Source: Cololabis saira (taxonomy: Eukaryota; Chordata; Actinopteri; Beloniformes; Belonidae). From it: a DNA stretch of 64,000 nucleotides. A model generated the notes under the pieces. It saw nothing but the letters and a program-made list of their open reading frames with translations. It had not been told where the DNA came from and did no database searches. Below are positions 56,633 through 64,000 of this stretch, one piece after another; position 1 is the stretch's first letter; each line of letters starts with the position of its first letter. The DNA lies in NCBI RefSeq assembly GCF_033807715.1, contig NC_084601.1, forward strand, positions 13,677,690 to 13,741,689. The letters are read 5' to 3'. Position numbers and translations under genes: made by a program.

Positions 56633-57512
56633 ATGGCTGAAGGTAAAAGAACACGCTCATAGAACTTTACTGAGTACGAAAAAACTCTATTTAAACAAAT
56701 TGTGGGAAATCATGCTGTTATTGAAAGTAAAGGTCATAGTGCTGCTATTGAACATAAGAAGAAGAGTGCTTGGGCTGCCATTTGCAGTGAATTCAACTCA
56801 AATGAAAATGTAACCACAAGAGCGGTACAGCAACTGCAGGTGAGACATGTCTATTATGATCTGTATATCACAGATGTGATAGTTTTGTGACATTGTTTAT
56901 ATTGAATGATATCTGCCTTCATAGACTCTGTGGAAGAACATCAAATTAGATCTGAAAAAAAAGAATGCAGAGGCCAGAAGAGAGAGATTTACTACTGGTG
57001 GACCCCCACCAAGTAAAGACAAGACCGATGAATTTGCTGACTTGTTGACTGGAATAATAGAGGACCAGCAACCTCTGGATGGTATACCAGATGATGACCA
57101 TTTGGACAGTGGACATGAAGAACTGAGCACAAAGGGTAAATATACCGTAGAAAGTAAATTAGTTACCTCCTTCTGTACATGATTATTCCACTGTCTGTGT
57201 CTATCTTTATTTTTATTTCATTCCAAGGACCATGTGAGTTTTTGTAGTTCTTTTCCCAGAGGGAGGGTGCACAGTGACTGTGCACCCTCCACATCTGGCA
57301 TGGCATCCCAGAGAAAAGATGCTGCCACCACCTTCCAGCAGAGACCCAAAAGGATGTCCATGCATGAAAAGTTAGCCTTAGAATTTCATGAGCAGAAAAT
57401 GAAATATCCGAAAGAAGAGCATGACATGAAAATGAGAATTCTACAGGTCGAATTGGATATTAAATTAGAAGAGAGAGCTGTTCAAAGAAAGCTGCATGAG
57501 ACAGCTATGTGA
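56633..57512 (+). pseudogene. Harbinger Myb/SANT-like accessory gene
   Basis: Exon 1 (56633-56837) begins MAEGKRTRS but has an early in-frame TAG (56660-56662). It then reads FTEYEKTLFKQIVGNHAVIE, the Myb/SANT-like DNA-binding fold of Harbinger second proteins. A GT donor follows CTGCAG. Exon 2 (about 56925-57134) reads TLWKNIKLDLKKKNAEARRE and GGPPPSKDKTDEFADLL. Exon 3 (to 57512) has KLALEFHEQKMKYPKEEHDM, a charged coiled-coil tail. Such proteins help the transposase reach the nucleus and bind the TIRs. It is broken only by the early stop and a doubtful exon 3 start. Confidence 0.75.
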
Positions 57513-58134
57513 TGAAATATCTTATGAAAATAAAGGTTTTCTCACTTGACAAGAGCCTTGGTTGAGTTTCATTAAATTTTTCAGCACACTATTTATATAT
57601 GTTGTACACAACAAACACTATTAAGGCAAGAACAAGCCATAATCTAGTGCTGGGCGGTATACCGGTTCATACCGAATACCGGTGTTTATTTTTCTTATGA
57701 TATGAATTTTTCATTTACCGGTGAGTAGCGCACACAACGTTGGGAACGCCGCGCGGCGGAACGTAGCGCCGCTGGACACTGTTTGTGAGGGGACTGTTTA
57801 GCAGTTGCATTGTTTACAGCGGACACATGTGGGTGAAGATGGCTGAAAACGAAAGTCCCACATCTGTTCCAGAACATGACACAGGGGAACTTGTGCCGAA
57901 ACGAAATTTTTTAACCGCAAAGGCTGCCATTTGACCAGTCTCGTGATCCGGTCACGTTGCGAGTTAGCAGAGCCGGCAGGGAAAAGTCAACAGTGCAGCG
58001 TGTAACCTTAATCTACCATGGTCTCAGCGTTTGGGCTCGGCCAAGTGAGACTTTATAAATATATGGGCTTTATAAATGTATTAAATATATGAGCGCGGAG
58101 TCTGCGAGGAGCGCGTGTCGCGCTGTGAAGCTTG

Positions 58135-58240
58135 ATATATGGTTCCGCGTTAAATCGACGCAGAGCCTACGCCGTAGGTCGCGTACCCTACGGCGTAGGC
58201 CCTGCGTTGGTGTAACGCTGAACCATAAATCAGCCTTAAA
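58135..58240. mobile_element. Miniature Harbinger MITE of the TACGCCGTAGG family
   Basis: Inverted ends 'atatggttccgcgtt' and 'aacgctgaaccata' flank 'cgcagagcctacgccgtagg' and its inverse, so almost the whole 100 bp folds into a hairpin. Confidence 0.7.
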
Positions 58241-58412
58241 CCACCTGCAGCCCGACAGTTCATCAGGAGGTTAGACAGCGCGGCTGCCAGTTGTTTATTG
58301 CTGGTTCGTTTTGTTAACTCTGAGCTTTATTGGTTTGTTTGTTAGTTTGCTGGTGTTTTTTTTTCTCTCTGGGATTTTTGAGTTATTTATGAAGTTCTCA
58401 GTTCCCTGTGAG

Positions 58413-58780
58413 CAGTACTCGAGTTGAGGGTGGATGAGTGGTGATGTGATGGCGCCCCCCCCCCCTGAAATAAAAACGGTCCAAATCATCCCCCCTGAAA
58501 TAAAAACGGTCCAAATCATCCCCCCTGTAAAACTGCCATCTCCCCTTTCCATCCCTTATGTCATTTCATCAATGAATGTGGTTTTACTATTTCAACATTT
58601 AGTCATCACCAGAAAAATAACTTATTTGACAATTTTCACCTGTTTCAAGTAAATTTTCACTTGAAATAAGTAGAAAAATCTGCCAGTGGGACAAGATGTA
58701 TTCTTATTACAAGCAAAAAAATCTTGTTCCACTGGCAGATTTTTCTATTTATTTCAAGTGAAAATCTACTTGAAACAGAC
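58413..58780. mobile_element. Partial, inverted-order copy of the CAGTACTCGAG hAT family
   Basis: Starts CAGTACTCGAGTTG and carries 'ggtccaaatcatcccccctg' twice (about 58479 and 58510). It then has the 'atctgccagtg.gacaagat' hairpin region and stops at 'ctacttgaaacag'. The other end is missing. Confidence 0.75.
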
Positions 58781-59227
58781 TGATTTATTGCTTGTGTAGT
58801 TGAAAAATACATGAGAAAAAAAATAATTGCATATTAAATCGCAATCGCAATATTGAGGAAAAAAAATCACAAGATTATTTTCAAAAATCGTTCAGCCCTA
58901 CATTAGAATCACAAGTGCCACCTCATTGTAAACGGCATCAATTTGTGAGCCCATGCAAACCTGTATTTATACTAATGTGGACATTGTTTTTCTACAATAT
59001 TTCGTCCTCATTACAGTAAAATGGGCCATTCTAAGCCAATTTACTGTAACAATTCCTTTCCAAATCATTAGAAAATGTGGTTAACACCCAGTTGTGCATG
59101 AAAAAAAAAATACCGTGATATACAGTGAAACCGATATAATTTTGAAAAATACCGTGATATAAATTTTTGGTCATACCGCCCAGCACTACCATAATCAATA
59201 CATTCCATGGTTAAATGTATCTCTTTT

Positions 59228-60245
59228 CTAACTGAAGTGCTGCAATGTGAAAGCAGCTCTGAGTGCAAGTCCTCGGTTATTTTCTGCCACCGGCATGGGC
59301 ACATCTGGATCATTCTGGTCTTCCATTGGAGGGTCAGGACAATTATGCTGCTTCAGGTAGTTGTGCAGAACAGTTGTAGCAATGATCACCTTGCAGCATC
59401 TTCTTGGCTCAAAACGAAGTCGAACACTGGAATCGATTTTTCCACACTCCAAACATACGCTCGACCATCCCTCTAGTGCGAATATGAGCTCTGTTGTATC
59501 TTTGCTGCTCAGTAGTTGTGGGATGTGGCCAAAGCGTGAATAAATAGGAACTCTGAGCATATCCACTGTCACCAAGTAGTATTCCACTATGTTGCCCTCT
59601 CTTAAACTGAGCACAAAATGAAGAGTTGTGAAAAATCCTTGAGTCATGTGTTGCTCCTTTCCAACGGGCAACAATGTTTGGAAACTCTAAATTGGGAGTG
59701 CATACAGCCTGAACATTGATGGAAAATCAGTTCTTACGGTTCCTGTACTCCTCAGCATCAGGAGTTGATGGACACTTGATTTCAACATGACATCCATCGA
59801 TACAGCCAATCACTCCTGGGAAGTTCCCATATTCGTAGAATCGCACTTTATAGTTGGCTTGCTCAGCAGCATCAGGGAACTTCATGTACATATTTCTCAG
59901 TTCACAAATGGCACTGCAGACATTGTGAACTATTCTACACGCTGTTGCTTCACTGACACCACACAAATCACCAGTTTCACGATGAAAGGTTCCAGATGCC
60001 AAGAATCTCAAAGTGATCAGAACTTGGAGAGAACTGGGTACAGGCCTTCCTCTTTGAGACATGGAGGAAAGTCTAGGCTCAACCAAAGTAATTATCTCCA
60101 GTACATCTTCTTTGTACATACGAAAGCGGTCTCGGAAAGTTATTTCATCAAACTGATTCAATGGATTACTCCTATCCACAAGTATTTGTCTGGCTGGCCT
60201 CTGTAGCGAATATTGGTCTTCATTTAGATATTCCAAATACTCCAT
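59228..60245 (-). pseudogene. Harbinger DDE transposase, nearly intact
   Basis: The minus-strand frame starts at 60245 (MEYLEYLNEDQYSLQRPARQ). It has the helical domain with LEIITLVEPRLSSMSQRGRP and a helix-turn-helix (GDLCGVSEATACRIVHNVC). The DDE domain includes Asp in GVIGCIDGCHVEIKCPS, Asp in LLGDSGYAQSS and Glu in RTRGMVERMFGVWKNRF, so all three catalytic acids are present. One in-frame TGA lies just after RNRKN (about 59725) and one frameshift near 59430 shifts the last 60 residues. It would not make full-length protein as it stands. Confidence 0.85.
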
Positions 60246-60505
60246 GCTCCCAAACCATCTGTGCTCCCTTTCACAAACAGTACTAAGCTGAAGTTAAACC
60301 TGCCTCTTTGCAGGATTAATGTAGACTTCAATTTAGTCCTAGAGTAGCTCTAATCCACCATTTTGCAATTGGCTTTGTTTAATCCAGAACAGACTAAATC
60401 TATGACTATTTTAAGATATGTCTGTGCAAGTGACTTAAAGTTAAGCCAGCTCAAACAGCATTTTAGTCTGAGACTAGGCTTAAGCCTTGTCTGTGAAACC
60501 GGGCC

Positions 60506-60786
60506 TAAATGTGCTGAAAAGAGTTTAATTACCTCTGCATGCATAATATGCTTGTGTGCGCCATGTCCAGACAGAAGAAAGAGTTTCCCTTGAAGAGAGG
60601 TACTTTGATTCAGAGGATGAGCAACCATGCAGAGATAAGTAAACTCTTTTCAGTACATATAGAGTGGATATTGACTAAGCTAAAACGATAACTTCCAACT
60701 TCCTTGAAATAACCCATATGGAAAAGATATATATAAATTTTATAAAGTTTTTGTCTCTTTTATCTGAAACTTGTAAGTTAGACATA
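60506..60786. other. Inner part and right arm of the foldback MITE, then unassigned sequence
   Basis: 60506-60697 completes the small foldback element. 60698-60786 is AT-rich with nothing recognised. Confidence 0.6.
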
Positions 60787-61876
60787 TGTAGCCAAGTGAA
60801 CAGGGGTTACTGTGTTTTTTGTTTTAGCTGAGCCCTAATACAATGCGTACTGTCACTTTAAGGCCAGCCAGGTTGAGAATCCTGTGAGAACCAGGAAGTC
60901 ACGCGAGACCTGAATGCCCGCGAAACGTCAATGCCCGCGAAACGTCAAAGCCCGCGAATCGTCGTCTTCGTAATGCAAACAATGGCAGAGGTGTATTTCT
61001 TGTCTGTGAGAGTGTGTGATGGGTTTGAGTCGTGAAAACCTTCTATCACAGAGGAAATACGTGACTGAGTGAAGGAGTTAGAGCGGACCGGTAATTGAGC
61101 TGTCTGACGAGTGTGTGTGACTGAGAACGTCGTGTATACTTCTCGTCGGTCGGGGTTTCATGTATTGTGTCCACGGTGTCGGGAACCGCCATAGACGACC
61201 ACGGGTCAGCGTAAGTGGCACATAATGTACTGAAATATTAGTTCTTGTTATAATTTCAGTGTTAAAGGCTGTTTATGAAGCTATATGTTATGTTACCCAT
61301 GTAGAGGGGAGACAGAGCCGTGTGAGCTGCATCCAGGTGCAGGATGAGGCTCTGAAACTACAAGTTAGAGTAAGTGAGCACATGATTTCGGGTTTTGAAT
61401 GCACAAGTTCATTAAAGGTCATTTAAAAAGTATATTTTGCACTGAGATATTTAAGAATGTACATTAAAGTTAATTGATGGTGTTTATTAAATTATTTCAT
61501 GAAGTTTACAGAGCTAAAACTTTATATGTACTGTAAAATGTGTCTGATAAGATGAGGAGAGTGGCTTCAAAATGTATTCATGTTAATTAATTTATTTTAT
61601 TTCCTGTTTACCTAGGAATAGGCCACTACTGTTGTTTGTTAGTGTTTGGTTTTGATTTGTTTTTATTTTGTTTCATTGGTTTTGCTTATTTGAGACTGAG
61701 ATATTCAGAGAGACAAGAAAGAACTTATTTTCATTTTTTATTTTGACTGTTACAAAGAACATTTCTCTCAAAATTAGAAAATTAATACTGTGCTCGTTTG
61801 AGGGCAGTCGGGGTAATAAAGATCCTACTAAAAAATATTTTTGTGTCCGGTCTCCTCCCTCATTGACCTGGCCACA
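60787..61876 (+). mobile_element. 5' LTR of a Ty3/gypsy-like retrotransposon
   Basis: The LTR limits are inferred from a TG start (TGTAGCC) and a CA end five bases before the primer-binding site. It is about 1.09 kb, long for a fish element. A 17-bp direct repeat (AATGCCCGCGAAACGTC) occurs three times at 60913-60963, in the expected U3 region. AATAAA lies at 61815-61820. The 3' LTR is beyond the window, so TSD and LTR identity cannot be checked. Confidence 0.6.
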
Positions 61877-61881
61877 CTAAT

Positions 61882-61899
61882 TGGTGTCAGAAGTGGGAT
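61882..61899 (+). promoter_or_regulatory. Primer-binding site, tRNA-Leu
   Basis: TGGTGTCAGAAGTGGGAT is the exact complement, as I recall it, of the 3' end of vertebrate tRNA-Leu(CAA) including CCA. It fixes the orientation and the LTR border. Confidence 0.85.
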
Positions 61900-62165
61900 A
61901 CCCTGTTTAATTTTGAGATTTTAGTCAGATAGAGAAACTACATAGAGCAAACAAACAACAGTAGTGGTGAAGACTGGACCAGCGCGTGGTGTTCCAGAAG
62001 TTGCTGTGCGGGCTGGTGATCCAGGACGAGAGGAGCGTCTGCATCGCTGACGTGGATCGCTGGAGGAGCTGATCGTCTGGTGTCCCGTCTCAGAGACTTG
62101 GACTGAGAGACATTAAACTTGAACTGTTATTTTCCTGCAATATAGACACAATAAGATTTTTCAAA

Positions 62166-63293
62166 ATGTCAAAAGAAGACAGGGGAGCGGCTGCTCCTGG
62201 AGCGTCCAGCGACGAGGAGGCGGACAGCGCCACTGCTTCTGTGCAGGGTGATGAAGGTAACCCTGTGGTACAGCAGCTGCAGTCACAAGTCCTGGAATTG
62301 AGTAAGAAACATGAGGAAGTTTTGTCCAGTATTGCCAATTTGGGTGATGTTCAAACAAGATCTGTTGTTTACATTCCAAGGGAAAAACATATTGTACCAT
62401 TTGGTGGTGAACCAGGTAAAGATATTTACACTGTCGATGAGTTCATAGAGGAGGTAGAGAGGGTGATGAGAGCAAGGGGTCTCCGCAGTCAGGATCAAGC
62501 AGATTTTGTCCTTTCGCTGTTAAGAGGTGCAGCCTTAGAAGAAGTCAAGTTGTGTATGGGGGGACAGGTTTGGGAACCCAGTGACCTATTCACATGCCTT
62601 AGGGGAGCCTTCAGGGAAAAGCGCAGCACCCCACAACTGTTGCATGCGTTCTATGCCCGTAGACAGTTAGAGGGAGAGGACCTAAGAGATTATTCCCATG
62701 CACTCTCACAGCTGCTTAACTCCGCCCTTCAACAGTCCTCTGATGCAGTAGCTGACGCACAGTTAGCACTTAGAGACCAGTTCATTGAAGGTGTGCGTGA
62801 CTCCGCCCTCCGACGCGAACTCCGAAGGCTCGTTAGAGGGAAACCGCGGTCTAGTTTGTTTGAGGTCCGTGAAGAAGCAATTTTGTGGGCTCTGGAAGAC
62901 TGTCCTCGGAGCTCAAATGTAGCGAGAAGCAGAAATCTAGTTGGCGCTAACCCCAGTGAGATGACACAACAGACCACAGACACACCAACTGACTTGAGAC
63001 TGACCTTGCAGGAGGTAGTAAAGATAATCGCACAGCAGGGTAAAGCTATTGGTGAGCTAACCAATGCAGTTCGTGAGCTCACTACCCAGAATCTCAGTGC
63101 AGGTGTTGTTAATAAGGGTAGTAGACTCAAAGTGCAGCCTAAGTACACCAGCGATGGTCAGCCAATCTGTTTACGCTGTGAAGGGGTGGGGCATATTGCT
63201 AGATATTGCACCACACCGCGTAGACAAGAGAGCAAGCCCAGTGTTACCGCTTCTCCTGCAACACAGGGAAACGAGATCCCTCCATTGCTATGA
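62166..63293 (+). CDS. Gag of the LTR retrotransposon (intact)
   Basis: The 375-residue structural protein would assemble the retrotransposon particle and bind its RNA. An acidic start is followed by a predicted coiled coil (about 35-60) and a capsid-like helical region (about 75-235, with DEFIEEVERVMRARG, then FREKRSTPQLLHAFYARRQ). A second coiled-coil stretch covers about 278-308. The zinc knuckle C-x2-C-x4-H-x4-C has C335, C338, H343 and C348. The layout fits Ty3/gypsy gag. The start is the first ATG after the primer-binding site with a good upstream context. No disabling change is seen. Confidence 0.85.
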   Translation: MSKEDRGAAAPGASSDEEADSATASVQGDEGNPVVQQLQSQVLELSKKHEEVLSSIANLGDVQTRSVVYIPREKHIVPFGGEPGKDIYTVDEFIEEVERVMRARGLRSQDQADFVLSLLRGAALEEVKLCMGGQVWEPSDLFTCLRGAFREKRSTPQLLHAFYARRQLEGEDLRDYSHALSQLLNSALQQSSDAVADAQLALRDQFIEGVRDSALRRELRRLVRGKPRSSLFEVREEAILWALEDCPRSSNVARSRNLVGANPSEMTQQTTDTPTDLRLTLQEVVKIIAQQGKAIGELTNAVRELTTQNLSAGVVNKGSRLKVQPKYTSDGQPICLRCEGVGHIARYCTTPRRQESKPSVTASPATQGNEIPPLL

Positions 63294-63312
63294 GCCGGGC
63301 AGTGCGAGGTAA

Positions 63313-64000
63313 GTCAGAAGGCTCAGCAGACACTTTACCAAAGAGCGTTTTTTTAAAAATGCTGTAGGCGAGTGTCCCGAGGTAGACATTCAGATAGATG
63401 GTGTCCCGCTGAGATGCCTTTTAGACACAGGAAGTAATGTTAGCACTTTGACAGAAGGTTTCTTCAGAGACCACCTCCATGGAGAAGAAGATGACATGCA
63501 CTGCACTGCTAAATGGCTCAAGTTAACAGCTGCAAACAAGTTACCGATGCCATACTTAGGTTATGTTGAGCTTGACATACAGGTAGCTGGACTTACCATC
63601 CCAGAGTGTGGTTTTCTCATAATTAAAGACGAAGGAACAAACGAACCAGACTCCTCTCTACCTGGCATCATTGGAATGAACATTGCTAAACGGTGCAGGC
63701 AATTAATGCTTTCAGAGTTCGACACAACTCTACAGGGTGAGCTGGATTCTGCTTGGAGAGAAGCCTTCAACCGGGTGCAAGAGGCAGAGCTCATTGAGAA
63801 GGTGTCCGTGGCTCGTGTAGCTGGCAAAAACAAGGTACATGTACCTGCTTCATCCGTCTCCACCGTCCACGTGCGAGGCCGTAAAAACCAGACAGAGGGT
63901 GGGGGCGTCACGCTGTTTGAACCAGGGAACTTTCCACTGCCTGGTGGGTTGATAGTTGTTCCTACAGTGATAACATCCAACAATCACATTTTTCCTGTCC
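63313..64000 (+). CDS. Pol, protease region (partial, runs off the window)
   Basis: The frame is open from 63313 to the window edge, in the +1 frame relative to gag. The retroviral-type aspartic protease active site L-L-D-T-G-S lies at 63418-63435, with a later I-I-G-M-N-I box (about 63667-63684) like the protease C-terminal helix. A linker follows before reverse transcriptase, which is outside the window. Gag ends at 63293 and the pol frame has a stop at 63310-63312, so no simple frameshift overlap exists. How pol is expressed is unclear. Confidence 0.75.

Larger units (their letters stand above)
57645..59188. mobile_element. hAT-type element, non-autonomous
   Basis: The TIR TAGTGCTGGGCGGTAT is exact at both ends. 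A perfect 8-bp TSD, CCATAATC, flanks it (57637-57644 and 59189-59196). 1544 bp with no transposase. It contains a Harbinger MITE remnant (about 58135-58240) and a partial copy of the CAGTACTCGAG hAT family (58413-58780). Confidence 0.93.
54737..60505 (-). mobile_element. PIF/Harbinger transposon carrying both genes, with nested insertions
   Basis: The TIR is GGCCCGGTTTCACA at both ends, then AGGCTTA. The flanks are TAT/TAA (54734-54736 and 60506-60508), near the TWA consensus. It holds a Myb/SANT-like gene on + (56633-57512) and a DDE transposase on - (59228-60245), the usual two-gene Harbinger plan. Insertions: a MITE at 54868-56492 and a hAT element at 57645-59188. About 2.6 kb is original. 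Confidence 0.88.
54697..60697. mobile_element. Small foldback MITE split by a Harbinger transposon
   Basis: The left arm begins AGTTGGAAGTTATCGTTTTA (54697) and its exact inverse ends at 60697. The arms continue inward after the Harbinger insertion: 'gctgaaaagagttta' (about 60513) matches the inverse of 'taaactcttttcag' (about 60640). Without the insert the element would be about 230 bp with TIRs of about 75 bp. No TSD was identified. Confidence 0.75.

Overview
This is nuclear DNA from a ray-finned (teleost) fish, probably a percomorph. The evidence is the mix of transposons (Tc1, PIF/Harbinger, ISL2EU-type, hAT, L2 and CR1/Rex-like LINEs, Ty3/gypsy-like LTR elements), the AT-rich non-coding sequence with vertebrate TATA boxes and polyadenylation signals, and a family of small secreted C-type lectins of the ladderlectin/nattectin kind. 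No rRNA, tRNA, CRISPR or bacterial-type operon is visible. The window is about 90 percent repeats.

The host genes are four intronless C-type lectin genes, all on the + strand, at 7839-8354 (L1), 20505-21476 (L2g), 37911-38696 (L3) and 53184-53771 (L4). Each has a signal peptide and a six-cysteine carbohydrate-recognition domain (CRD). L2g, L3 and L4 also carry an in-frame 15-bp minisatellite between the signal peptide and the CRD. It encodes exactly 33, 21 and 8 tandem pentapeptides (QEVKL/QEVKE), and L1 has none. All four share a promoter layout: a CAATGATATC-like box 32-33 nt upstream of TATAAAA. L3 and L4 look like mosaics, with an L2g-like promoter, signal peptide and repeat joined to an L1-like CRD and 3' flank. 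L2g has QPS where the others have the EPN sugar-binding triplet.

The lectins sit in duplicated modules. Module 2 (about 14.2-21.5 kb) and module 3 (about 28.2-39.0 kb) are a segmental duplication. Each starts in a split L2 LINE, passes through a tandem array of about 1.7-kb units (2 units in module 2, 4 in module 3) and ends in a lectin gene. Module 4 (50.1-54.7 kb) is a shorter, rearranged copy. The flank of L1 (8.4-12.5 kb) matches the flank of L4 apart from later retrotransposon insertions.

Between and around the modules are nested transposons. At 2.67-5.94 kb, Tc1 contains a LINE, which contains a Harbinger element, which contains an L2 tail. At 22.08-27.34 kb lies a 5.3-kb element with terminal inverted repeats (TIRs) of about 0.5 kb and an unfamiliar transposase-like protein. 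At 39.80-47.32 kb two different ISL2EU-type elements abut end to end. At 54.70-60.70 kb a Harbinger with both of its genes has landed inside one arm of a small foldback MITE and has itself been invaded by a Harbinger MITE and a hAT element. From 60.79 kb to the window edge is the 5' part of an LTR retrotransposon: a long LTR, a tRNA-Leu primer-binding site, an intact gag and the protease start of pol.

Limits: all family assignments come from recognising motifs by eye. Identities and ages were not computed, and boundaries without a stated target-site duplication (TSD) are approximate.
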